Source: Cladorhizidae sp. MBARI D1340-BT2 (lineage: Eukaryota; Porifera; Demospongiae; Poecilosclerida; Cladorhizidae). Taken from it: a stretch of 64,000 bases of DNA. The position numbers and the translations under genes are program-made. Where the stretch lies: contig JAQNBH010000002.1 of assembly GCA_028752905.1 (NCBI GenBank), positions 19,314,430 to 19,378,429 of the forward strand, in the 5' to 3' direction. Of this stretch, positions 38,533 to 49,891 are shown one piece after another. Each line of letters begins with the position of its first letter. Positions within the stretch are counted from its first letter, which is position 1. The notes under the pieces are model-generated. The model made no database searches, was not told the origin of the DNA, and worked only from the letters and a program-made list of their open reading frames with translations.

Positions 38533-38549
38533 GGGGGGGGGGGGGGGGG
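38533..38549 (+). repeat. Poly-G tract, unit-specific
   Basis: A run of 17 G in unit 1. The equivalent place in units 2 and 3 reads ATGGGGGAGGACAG, so the run expanded after duplication or is a sequencing length artefact. Confidence 0.85.
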
Positions 38550-38992
38550 ACAGTCTCATTGGGCTCCTTCTGAATGAACTTATCTATGGAGGAGGAGAGT
38601 CCCACAAAGCTGATTCTCTTGCATAAAAATTGTTGATGTTTGTGCCCAGTCAGCATCTTCAAACTTGCATTAGTTACACACGTGATCACATGATATAATT
38701 TAACACTATCTCAAGAAATACCAGAAAAGTTGAGGCAAGTTAGCCCAATGGCATTTGGGCAGACACTTTTTCCACGTGTGTGCATGCACATAAGAGGGTG
38801 TGGCTAGTGGGACAGGTGTGGGTGGGGTCATGTTGACTATTTCTTTATATAGGTCATTCTGACGTCACTTCTGCTGTCAGATATAGATAGAGGAGACCAA
38901 CATTCTGGGATGCACAAAACACTGGGTTTTCAAAAGAGGATTTAACATAACAGTTATGTTAATGCAAGGTCCTAGTTAATATAGTAACTTTG

Positions 38993-39031
38993 ATGTTATA
39001 ATAACCTCCAGCCTCACATGTGGTGTGTGCT
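38993..39031 (+). repeat. Single satellite-like unit beside ankyrin exon C
   Basis: ATGTTATAATAACCTCCAG, then CCTCACATGTGGTGTGTGCT: one near-complete monomer of the satellite, in the same orientation, 32 bp from the 5' splice site of exon C. It is flanked by TAACTTTG on one side and CACTTCTCTAATCATGACC on the other. The latter flank is shared with the right edge of the satellite at 28,190. Confidence 0.85.
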
Positions 39032-39063
39032 CACTTCTCTAATCATGACCATCTCTATCTTAC

Positions 39064-40000
39064 CCTTTAGAGCAGCAGAGTGAACGCCTTCCATATGAGG
39101 ATCATGGAATTGGACGGTTATGTAGTATTGGAGAATTTCCAAGTGACCCCTCCTAGAGGCACGATTTAATGGAGTACATTTGTACTCATCTTGAGAGAGT
39201 AGGTCGCAGCCATGCTCTTCCACAAGATACTTGACGACATCAAAATGTCCATCCTCACAAGCATAATGAAGAGGTGTACTTCCATATTGACCTCTAACAT
39301 TGGGGTCACATTTCAAGAGTTCTATGAAGTGCTTTACAATATCTAGCCTACCCTCATGAGTAGCATAGTGAAGAGGTGTGATGCCATCAACATTTCTCAC
39401 ACGTGCATCAGTGCGGCGGATGGTTGTGAAATAATGGACTATATCTAAGCTACCATATGCAGAGGCAAGATGTAATGGAGTTATTTTGTCTTCATCTTGG
39501 CACAGTGGGTTGCAGCCATGCTCTTCCACAAGATACTTGACGACTTCAAAATGCTCATGTGTCTCATTCCCTCCACTCGTACTGCTAGGGCCAGTCCTAA
39601 TCTCACAAGCATAGTGCAATGGAGTACGCCCTTTGAAACCACTAGCACTCAGAGCTCCAAGCTGCCGCTCCTCCAAGAGGTATTGCAGCAGGTCAAGACG
39701 ACTACACCAAGCAGCTAGGTGAAGAATTGTATGGCCATGTTTACTAGGAAGTGTTGGGTCATAGTTCAAATCCTCCAGGAAAAACTTGATAACAGACACG
39801 TGTCCCCCGAGAGCTGCACAGTGCAAGGCATTGTTGCCATGTTCATCTCTGTCCAGAGGATTGTATCCTTCAACCTTCATGGCAAACAGTATTCCTGGAA
39901 GGTCTCCTGCACGTGCCTTGTTGTGTGATATACTTTTAGTTGGCTGGCGAGTGTTTTCACAGACACCTGAGAGGGCTTCTTGCTGAACAGAATGGTCAGA
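39064..40000 (-). CDS. Ankyrin exon C (module 3)
   Basis: 937 nt, phase 0 to 1. The acceptor GTTCTCTACAG precedes 40,000 and the donor GG|GTAAGA follows 39,064. About 312 residues: a leader SDHSVQQEALSGVC, a degenerate repeat (NKARAGDLPGILFAM), then seven ankyrin repeats, including TPLHYATHEGRLDIVKHF and TPLHYACEDGHFDVVKYL. The last is TPLNRASRRGH, an N for H change in the core. Three repeats more than in exons A, B and E, in the middle of the block. Frame is open from the acceptor to the donor. An upstream methionine exists before the acceptor, so an alternative start there cannot be excluded. Confidence 0.88.
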
Positions 40001-41264
40001 CTGTAGAGAACAATCAACATATAAGTTCCTGCAGGTAACAAACATACTCATAATTCTGTGAATTGACAGGTATCTTTAGTTTTCAGTAATTAACCTTAAG
40101 GCATGTTCACACTGCATAGGTTTGACTCACACTACACGCTCATTGGTCACCACCACACTGAATTTGAATTAGGAAATTGGATCCAAATCTGAATTAGTAA
40201 TAGCACTAGGCAGGGGTGCAGGTTAACACCTAGGATATAGCAGGCAATGAATGCAGGTTACCGTGGTTACCCACCAGGAAGTCTGAGAAGAGCTCCCAGT
40301 AAGTATGTTAGTTATAATGCTAGTGTACCAAGCTTATATAACCTAGCTACTATCCTAAAGCCATCATGTCCATATCTAGTAGACTCTTTAGAAAAACAAG
40401 AGCTAATATTGATATACATATATATATAGATAGATCTACACCTAAGTTCTTGTGCTTTGTGTGTCCTTGTTCTAGTATAGGCATCCAGCAACAGAGCTAG
40501 ATATATCTATAATATGGAGACTCTGAAGTGTTGATAACTAGCAGTTGTTCTGGTGCATTGTGCTCTTATAATACTGTTGAGGGTTCTCTTTAGATATATC
40601 TAACACTGATGCTGGATACCCAAACTAGTACAAGACTAAACAAAGCTTATAAAAGCACCAGTACTTAGGTTAGCCACTCCACTCACCAGTATATCACCTA
40701 ACAGCTGCTATTGGTCTAGACTTGCCCCTGAACAAGACCGCTTATGAAAACTTACTAACATTGTCTGACTGGGGACAATAAGCTATAGTTACTAAAGCTA
40801 GCTGTAGTCTAATAGCTGCTGTTAGTCTTGTCTTTCTGTAAAGAGGGAGACCACAGATGCTGATTAGCAACTAGTTTAGTATGTAGCACCCTCCAAACAG
40901 GAGAGCACACAACAGCATCAAGAAGGTTAATAGGAATGCACTGACACTTCCTGTATTGGTTTGACCTACATTCCAAAATGGTGCTTGCCTAAAAGAAAGC
41001 CCATATCTCATGGAACTCACTTCGGCAGCGGCTAGCAGCCAAAATAGTCCTTGGCAGCAATTTCCAGCATGGGTTGGATCTTTTGCTAAGGCAGTAACAC
41101 TGGTACCCTTCAGTACTTGCCTAGTGCCCTGGGTGTAACCCTGGTAACCTGAACCACTTCATTGCTTGCCTCATGGTACAACCTGGGTGGTAACCTTGGT
41201 AAACTGCACCGCTTCAGTGCCTCCACAGTGCTATACCCTGGGTGGTAACCATGGCAACCTGCAC

Positions 41265-41695
41265 TGTTAGACCCCTAACGACTAACTAGCCCAGCAGATG
41301 AGAATTCCAACACCTCAAGGTGCGGGTGAACATTACCAAATGCTAATGTGACAAACCAGAACCTGCACACACACACACACACACCTGCACAAATCTGACC
41401 ACACACACACACGCAGACATGCACACACACACATCCTAGTATTCTGATGGGTTGTATCAGGAATGATCCACTTGCTTATTTTGTTATTGTAAAACATCTA
41501 CAAGTTAGCCATTTAAAAGGGGACGTGTCAAAGGTTCTTGATAGAGTTTTAGTGACTTGTTGTACATACTCCAATCCTTCTAAGCATATTTACTCTGAGA
41601 AGTCTAGCTAGAGGGTCTAGACTAAGTAAACAGCTGCTTGAAGCTAAGGACTTGGTCAGATTAGAGGTCCCATTGAGATTGGGAGGCACCTAACA
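41265..41695 (+). mobile_element. Candidate 5' LTR of the gypsy-like element (unit 1)
   Basis: Begins TGTTA and ends TAACA. It is followed two bases later by TGGTGGCAGCCGAAC (41,698 on), a plausible primer-binding site complementary to a tRNA 3' end. It contains an internal CA tract (41,369-41,386) and an ATTTAAAAGG box. No matching 3' LTR was found, so the assignment is inferred. Confidence 0.5.
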
Positions 41696-41871
41696 CATGG
41701 TGGCAGCCGAACTAGAACCCAAAGACTATACAGCTACAATCAGTGACTTGGACTGTAGCACTTGTATAGTACATTAGTACAGTTTCTCTACTAGCTAAGT
41801 TGAATTACTTTGTTTTGAATCGATCGTTAATTGTCTTCAATTGAGATCAACCCTCTTCGGTCAAAGCAGAA

Positions 41872-44240
41872 AGATGGAGACCAGAAGCAAAGCACACAAC
41901 AGAATAAACCAGAAGGCTCCAGGTCCGTTGACTACAATGATGAGAAACATGAATCATACAGTGGCTCAGATACGAGTCACATGACCACACAGCTCATGCA
42001 CGTGCTAATCTAACAATAACAACACAAAGTGGATAGAAGAGCTGAAGACAGGGAGATGCTCAGGCATCAGCAACAGCTTGAAGCACAGAGAATAGCTGAA
42101 GAAAAGAAGATGTCCAGATGCAGAGAGGACATGTTCATGAAAATCCTTACAGACCTTAGCAAGGAGAAATACAAACTCAAACTGCAACTCCCCCCATGCT
42201 TCCCACTTCAAATCAGACCAAAGCATAGATGCTGCCTTGCACAAGTATGAGCAACAAATGATTCTCTATGAAGTTCCAGAGAGGCAGCGGGTTACTCACC
42301 TGCACCTGCACCCACTTCTAGAAGGAGAAGCTTTGGCTGCATTTCTGGCTACACCCATCACAGTGGCCCAGGATTACCAGCAGGTAAAACACGAGCTGCA
42401 TTACTGGTTTGGATTGAAACCAGACGTCTACCGTCAGAGTTGGTGGGAAGCCTCCTTCCAACCCAAGGAGATTGGCCTGCAACTTGCCTACCATTAGGAT
42501 GCAGAATGCACTTCACAGTAGGCACTTTTCACCTGAGACTGTTTTCTTGAGTGGCTACCAGCGCACATCTCTATCAGCATCAAAGAAGGGGAAAAACATT
42601 AGTCAGAGAGGCAGGAGAGCTGGGGATGACTATATACGACAGAGAGGGCTGGCCACCGCTGTCTTGCATTGAAGCAAGAAGTGGAGACAGCCTGAATATT
42701 TAAGAAGGCCGCACAAGCCTGACCCACACAAGGACCAAAGGAGCACAGAGTTGACCAAGCCTGGGGAGGGAAGTTCATCCCACCCAACCCTCCACTCCAG
42801 GCAGATGAGGCATGATTGGTGCCTAGGAAGTGTCACTGTTCATCCAAGCCAGAACAACAAGGGAGTGAGTTGTAGTGCAATGGGACACTGCAGCTCTAAC
42901 TGCCCAAACCAGAAAGTGTTGCTATGCAAACCCACTGAGGGCACAGGCTTGGACCACACTGTATCCGGCACCATACATGAGAACCAAGCCATCATTAAAC
43001 TCGATTCCCAAGCTGCACACTCTCTTGTCGCAACGAACTCCACCATGGCTGGACAGGATGCATGATTCTACTGTCCTGGGTGAACCACCAACAGAAAATT
43101 TGACTTGGCCAGAATACCGTAGCAGGAGTCACAAGAGACCTCACAGCTGTAGTTGCTGACAACCTGGGTGCAGATGTGTTATTGGGAGAGATGTACCATT
43201 CCTTAACCAACTGCTCAAACCTTTGGTGGAGAAGAAAGCTGCCCATGAGGCACCTGTGTCTGCAGTGCAAACCAGGGCAGCAGCCAAAGCACAATAGATC
43301 ATGCACGATGGAGAGCATAGAGAGACTCCTAGATCAGGAGCTTGCATCTCTGATTGCATCCTGACACAACCCACACAATAGGAGGAGGAGATAACCCCTG
43401 CCGTATCAGAGGTGCTTCTCACTCCATGCAGCAACATAATTGGTGTTGACAATGAATTCTTTCTCTCCACTGAACCTAAACCTAAATATACCAGATGGCA
43501 GAATAGCAGGCTAGACCATCCTTAGCCACCCCGGGGGTTGTTATACTTCCTATGGACATTCCTTCTCCTCCTGAGCATGAAGTCTCCAGCCACCAGCCAC
43601 AGCAAACCGATCAAGCAGCACTGAGCAATGATCAAAGGAGGGATGCCTCATTGCACAATGCATGGAAACAAGCAGAGGAGGAAGACTCTCCATTCTTCCT
43701 GGAGATTGCACAGGCATAGTGCCGACCTGTTGGGCAATGATGTGCACCAACTTGTGCTACCAACCGACAGGAGACAGCAAGTTATAAGGCTGGCACACAC
43801 AGTCCCCATGGCAGGCTACCTGGGATTCAAAAGAACCAAGCAGAGGATTCTCAGACATTTCTACTGGCCCGGCGTGACGTCAAGAGTGCATGTGAAAGCT
43901 GGCCAAAGGCCAAAAGGCAGCTCGTCCACCTCACCATGTCGCTCCATTAGAGCTTATGCCGGTGATGACACAACCGATGGCTAGGGTAGCAATCAATATT
44001 GTTGGACCTTTAACATGCACCAAGTCAGGCAACAAATACCTCATCACCTTCATGGATTTTGGAAGTCGATACCTGATGCTGTAGTGACACAGAGTCTAAT
44101 GAAGCAGCACTCAGAGGGCCCCTACAAATCTTAGGAAACTTGGTGGAGTGTAACATCCAGGTCACCAACACCGTGGAGTGCATAAGCAACATCAGAGATC
44201 AGATGCAACAACTGCCTGTGGGAAACCAGAAAGCTTCACA
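41872..44240 (+). pseudogene. Ty3/gypsy-like gag-pol remnant, copy 1
   Basis: In order on the plus strand: a gag-like region from METRSK at 41,874 through HLHPLLEGEALAAFLATP (42.3 kb); a protease-like stretch with KLDSQAAHSLV (43.0 kb); then an integrase with the zinc-binding HLVLPT-type region, LRHFYWPG (43.85 kb), and a core start NIVGPL with ITFMDFGSRYL (44.0 kb). Many stops and frameshifts interrupt it. No reverse transcriptase or RNase H signature was seen between protease and integrase, so that part is deleted. The 3' end and 3' LTR are lost at the duplication boundary near 44,240. Not functional. Confidence 0.8.
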
Positions 44241-44743
44241 ACTTGGATTTTAGCTGAGATATAAACATTGTTCTTTTGTCTCCCATTTTAAAATAGGAAT
44301 ATTGTTTTGCTGCACAAGTTTATTGAAGTGTGTGGACACGACTACCACATAGTGATTCAAATTCAGGAGGTTAGGGACTGAATGCTCTTCCATTATTGGG
44401 CACAGTGTGGGCAGGCCTTTAGAGACAAGCAGGTATCTGTACACATACCACACAGCAAGCAAGTCTGACAAAGTTGGTCATGGATCCTAGTATACTTCCT
44501 TAGCTCAACAGAAGTTCTGTGGATTCAACAAATAATCACTCACTCACTATACACACAATCAAGCCAACCATCTGCTTATAGGACTACAAACCACATGCAC
44601 ACATGCACAATACATGCAAGTAATCACCCACACCATGCATGTAGGAGGTCTAGACATGCAATCACTCATGTGTGCACATGCACACACATACACACACACT
44701 GGAGTAATACACCAACAAGTAGATATTGCATCAGCAGACTCAC

Positions 44744-44826
44744 CACTTGATCTGATGTCTCAGTCCCAGAAGCTGCACATGAGTCCAGTGCTTGCTTGTC
44801 TCCAGTCCAAGGCTGATTGTTGGAAC
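44744..44826 (-). CDS. Linker exon D (83 nt)
   Basis: The acceptor TTGACCAG precedes 44,826 and the donor GTG|GTGAGT follows 44,744. Phase 1 to 0. It encodes SNNQPWTGDKQALDSCAA, then SGTETSDQV. Same size as all other linker exons. Confidence 0.75.
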
Positions 44827-46258
44827 CTGGTCAAGACATGCACACACATTGTGGTGATACATGCACACTGCACTCTAGCAATTCACCTCCTACACATGCA
44901 CCAGGTTAAGGTGTCTGACCACAGGAAATGTTGGCCAGGGGTTAGCCATCAAGTGGGAGGGGTGGGAATGACTGTAGTGACCACAGAGCTGAGGTCTCTA
45001 GTATTCTCTCCTTAGGAAGGGCAAGACCAATTTAGGTTTTTATATCTTCACTGGTATACTTAGTTTCAAGTTTGAGTTCATTATCATTCTTATACTAATT
45101 CTGCCATTTCATTATGAGAAGAAGAAGCATGACTAACAAGGTTTCCCTTAGAAGTGCAAAAAATATCTTGGTAAATTTTTTTTATATCATTTGAAAGCTC
45201 TATATTTTATCTATGGTATGAAAGACCATTTTTTCCAATTCATCCCTTTTCTCATGAGGTGAGGCCAGTGAGTGTGCACTATCTTCACATGCTTGTATTG
45301 AAAAGGGCTTAGCAAATTCACTGTATCCATGGTTACTCTGCTTGCACCATAAATGGCAAGTGTTGAAAACAAACACTTACGTGTATATGACTTCTAAGTT
45401 CTTTAAATGACCATAATGCTATTTACACTTGATTGATGAAAACACCACTATGCCTCTATCATTGCAGAGCACTCAGAACAGGCTATATTTAGATACCTAA
45501 ATTATTGGAAATGGATGAAGCATTAAAGAGTTGTGGTGTTTTTTAGAAGAAAATCCACAAAAATGATCTGGTCCTCCTTAAATATATCTAAAATGGCAAA
45601 GGTTCATGCAGTTGTCTACATGAGTAGTCTACTGTGTTCAAAATACTTGTCTGATTTTGAAATAAAACTTCGAGAGAATACAATTTCAAGTTAATTATTG
45701 AGAATGTTATTATAAACATCTTTGTACTAGTCGCTGTCTGTGAATCTCTTAGGGCCCATCAGGTTTGCTGAACCTCATAGAAACTGCCTGGAGTCAATCA
45801 ATAATGGCTTAGACAATCGTGGCTAGCCACAGGTCACTATGTCAATGGCGAGCTAGTAACAGGTCATGTTTCTCCACATAGAGACAAGTGACCTTGACCA
45901 CCAGGAATATTACCTTCCATAGTGACCTCATGACAACAGAGGCAATTTGGGTTAGCCAACACTACCTTCAAGCTGGCACTATTGAGTTGTGAGTATCTGA
46001 GGCTGGAACCAGCAAGAAGTGTACGAGCTACACCACTAGATGCAAGCTGCTTGTTACTTCTTTCACTGCTATGCAGGAACACCAACTATGTGCTACAGTG
46101 CCAAGTTATTTGTGGGTGTGACCTAAGCTCAGGTGTGACTAACATCCCAGCAAATACGGTACATATTGAGGCACAAGTAGGTGGGTGGAGTCCCAACTAG
46201 ACAATGTACACACCTTCCTCCCTCCCTCCCATGAGGACACTTTCCTCGTCTCCCTTAC

Positions 46259-46300
46259 TTGTGCTGTCTTTGCTCGTCTTCTCCTCAGATTTCTTCAACT
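46259..46300 (-). CDS. Micro-exon D (42 nt)
   Basis: The acceptor TGTGTGCAG precedes 46,300 and the donor CACAA|GTAAGG follows 46,259. Phase 1 to 1. It encodes ELKKSEEKTSKDST. Confidence 0.65.
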
Positions 46301-47170
46301 CTGCACACACATACATATAGTTCAATTACCTATTGTACATGTTGGTGGGTGGAGTCTCGGTTACACACATGCACAGGTATTTACGTTGCTAACAGAAGAC
46401 GTTGGAGGGGGGAACAATAGGTTGGATAAATGGGAGGAGTTTGGAGATAAATAGAGTGTCTGCTAAACTATAAGGGGCAGGCCTGTGGCAAGCATGAGGT
46501 AAATTATATTTTAATTGACATCATGTAGCTCTACATTCTCACAAAAGAATGGATGGCTCTCTCTGTAAATGAAGTAATGATGACAGACCTCTGGTCACCC
46601 GTGGCTACCCACAGAAAGCATGATTTAGCGGATGATTAAAACAATCTTCAGAATGCTCTAGCCTCGGCTGTTTCTATGATCTGGCTGTGACTCTTGGGAA
46701 TGTAGATCTCTTCTGTGTGACCTATCTATGGGGGAGGACAGTCTCATTGGGCTCCTTCTGAATGAACATATCTATGGAGGAGGAGAGTCCCACAAAGCTG
46801 ATTCTCTTGCATAAAAATGGTTGATGTTTGCACCTAGTCAGCATCTTCAAACTTGCATTAGCTACACACATGACCACATGATAGACTATCTCAAGAAATA
46901 CCACAAAAGTTGAGGCAAATCAGCCCAATGACATTTGAGAAAACACTTTTTCCATGTGTATGCATGCACATAAGAGGGTGTGGCTAGTGGAACAGATGTG
47001 GGTGGGGTCATGTTGCCTCAAAACTATTTCAGGTCATTCTGAGATCACTTCTGCTGCATTCTCAGATATAGATAGAGGAGACCAACATTCTGGGATGCAC
47101 AAAGCACAGGGTTTTGAAAAGAGGATTTAGTTATGTTAATGCATGTGTCATAGTTAATATAGTAACTTTC

Positions 47171-47210
47171 ATGTTATAATAACCCTCCAGCCTCACATGT
47201 GGTGTGTGCT
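47171..47210 (+). repeat. Single satellite-like unit beside ankyrin exon D
   Basis: ATGTTATAATAACCCTCCAG, then CCTCACATGTGGTGTGTGCT, 32 bp from the 5' splice site of exon D. One satellite monomer equivalent in the same orientation as the array. Confidence 0.85.
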
Positions 47211-47242
47211 CACTTCTCTAATCATGACCATCTCTATCTTAC

Positions 47243-48170
47243 CCTTTAGAGCAGCAGAGTCAACGCCTTCCATATGAGGATCATGGAATTGGACGGTTAT
47301 GTAGTATTGGAGAATTTCCAAGTGACCCTCACTGGAGGCAAGATGTAATGGGGTTTGTTTCTCTTCATCTTGAGAGAGTAGGTCGCAGCCATGCTCTTCC
47401 ACAAGATACTTGACAACATCAAAATGTCCATCCTCACAAGCATGATGAAGAGGTGTACTTCCATATTGATCTCTAACATTGGGGTCACATTTCAAGAGTT
47501 CTATGAAGTGCTTTACAATCTCCAGCTTACCCTCATGAGCAGCAACGTGAAGAGGTGTGTTGCCATCAAAATCTCTCACACGTGCATCAGTGCGGCAGAT
47601 GGTTGTGAAATAATGGACTACATCTAAGTGACCACACCCAGAGGCAATATGTAATGGAGTTAGTTTGTCTTTATCTTGGCACAGTGGGTTGCAGCCATGC
47701 TCTTCCACAAGATACTTGACAACTTCAAAATGCTCATTGGCCAAATTCTGTGGACTTCTAAGGTCAGGACTAAAGTTACAAGCATAGTGCAATGGAGTAT
47801 ATCCTCTGACATCAGCACTCAGAGCTCCAAGCTGCCGCTCCTCCAAGAGGTATCGCACCAGCTCAAGACGACCATACCAAGCAGCTAGGTGAAGAACTGT
47901 ACTGCCATCTGTAGTAGCAAGTGTTGGGTCATAGTTCAAATCCTGCAGGAAAAACTTCACAACAGACATGTGTCCCCCGAGAGCTGCACAGTGCAAGGCA
48001 TTGTAGCCATATTCATCTCTGTCCAGAGGATTGTATCCTTCAATCTTCATGGCAAACAGTATTCCTGGAAGGTCTCCTGCAAGTGCCTTGTTGTGCGAAA
48101 TACTTTTAGTTGGCTGGCGAGTGTTTTCACAGACACCTGAGAGGGCTTCTTGCTCAACAGAATGGTCAGA
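47243..48170 (-). CDS. Ankyrin exon D (module 2)
   Basis: 928 nt, phase 0 to 1. The acceptor GTTCTCTACAG precedes 48,170 and the donor GG|GTAAGA follows 47,243. About 309 residues; the leader SDHSVEQEALSGVC is open upstream of the first methionine, as expected for an internal exon. After the degenerate NKALAGDLPGILFAM repeat there are seven ankyrin repeats. They include TPLHIASGCGH, TPLHVAAHEGK, TPLHHACEDGH and TPLHLASSEGH. Nearest relative is exon C. Confidence 0.88.
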
Positions 48171-49403
48171 CTGTAGAGAACAATCAATATATCAGTTTAT
48201 AAGTTCCTGCAGGTAACAAATTTACTCATAATTCTGTGAATTGACAGGTATCTTTAGTTTTCAGTATTTAAACTAGCCCTAGCCCTTAAAGGACTGTCCA
48301 CACTGCTTAGGTTTGATGCCCACTACATGCTGATTGGAGACGACCACATTGAATTTGAATTAAGAAATTGGATCCTAATCTGAATTAGTAATAGCACGAG
48401 GCAGGTACTGAAGGGGTGTAGGTTAACATGCACTAAGCAGGCAATGAATGCAGGTTACCGTGGTTACCCACCAGGATACAGCGGAAAGTCTGAGAAGAGC
48501 TCCCAGTAAGTATGTTAGTTATAATGCTAGTGTACCAAGCTTATATAATATACTACACTAAAGCCAGAATGTCATTATCTAGTAGACTCTTTAGCAAAAC
48601 AAGAGCTAATAGTGATATACATATATATATGTAGATAGATCTACACCTAAGTTCTTGTGGTTTGTGTGTCCTTGTTCTAGTATAGGCATCCAGCAACAGA
48701 GCCAGATATATCTATAATATGGAGACTTTGAAGTGTTGATAACTAGCTGTTGTTCTGGCTTATAACCTTGTTATCTACTGTTGAGGGTTCTCTTTAGATA
48801 TATCTAACACTGATGCTGGATGCCCAAACTAGTACAAGACCAAACAAAGCTTATAAAAGCACCAGAACTCACTCCACTCACCAGTATATTACTCTTTCAT
48901 GTATAACAGCTGCTATTGGTCTAGACTTGCCCCTGAACAAGACCGCTTATGAAACTTACTAACATTCTCTGACTAGGGACTATAAGCTATAGTTACTAAA
49001 GCTAGCTGTAGTCTAATAGATGCTGTTGGTCTTGTCTTTCTGTAAGGAGGGAGACCACAGATGCTGATTAGCAACTAGTTTAGTATGTAGCACCCTCCAA
49101 ACAGGAGAGCACACAACAGCATCAAGAAGGTTAATAGGAATGCACTGACACTTCCTGTATTGGTTTGACCTACATTCCAAAATGGTGCTTGCCTAAAAGA
49201 AAGCTCATATCTCATGGAACTCACTTCGGCAGCGGCTAGCAGCCAAAATAGTCCTTGGCATCCATTTGGATCCTTCACTAAGGCATTAACCCTGGTGCTT
49301 TTCAGTACTTGCCTAGTGCCCTGGGTGGTAACCCTTGCAAACTGCACCTCTTCAAGTGCTTGCCTCATGCTACACCCTGGGTGGTAACCATGGCAAAATG
49401 CAC

Positions 49404-49491
49404 TGTTAGCCCCTAACGACTAGCAGATGGGAATTCCAACACTTCAAGGTGCGGGTAAACATTACCAAATGCTAATGTGACAAACCAGAAC

Positions 49492-49523
<32 letters not shown>

Positions 49524-49740
49524 CCTAGTATTCTGATTGGTTGTATCAGGATTTATCCACTTGCTTATTTTATTATTGTAAAACCTCTACAAGTTAGCCA
49601 TTAATTTTAAAAGGGGAGTTGTCAGAGGGTCTTGATAGAGTTTTGGTGACTTGTACATACTCCAATCTCTGAGAAGTCTAGCTAGAGGGTCTAGACTAAG
49701 TAAACAGTTGCTTGAAGCTAAGGACTTGGTCAAAAAGGTT
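49404..49740 (+). mobile_element. LTR-like segment of gypsy copy 2, 3'-truncated
   Basis: Begins TGTTAGCCCC and is colinear with the candidate LTR at 41,265. A CA tract lies at 49,494-49,522. The last part, with the TAACA end and the primer-binding site, is deleted between GGACTTGGTCA and AGAACCCAAAG near 49,733. Confidence 0.5.
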
Positions 49741-49891
49741 AGAACCCAAAGACTATATAGCTACAATCAGTGACTTGGACTGTAGCGCTGGTGTAATACA
49801 TGAATACAGTTTATCTGCTAGCTAAGTTGAATTACTTTGTTTTGAATCGATCGTTAATTGACTTCAACCCTCTTCGGATCAAAGCAGAAAG

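Larger units (their letters stand above)
36063..44247. repeat. Segmental duplication unit 1 (about 8.2 kb)
   Basis: It begins TTTTAGCTGAGATATAA and ends at the truncated gypsy remnant (GCTTCACAACTTGG). Corresponding points lie 8,199 bp and then about 7,980-8,040 bp away in unit 2, the change reflecting small deletions in the gypsy part. It carries linker C, micro-exon C and ankyrin exon C, plus the gypsy remnant. Confidence 0.9.
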
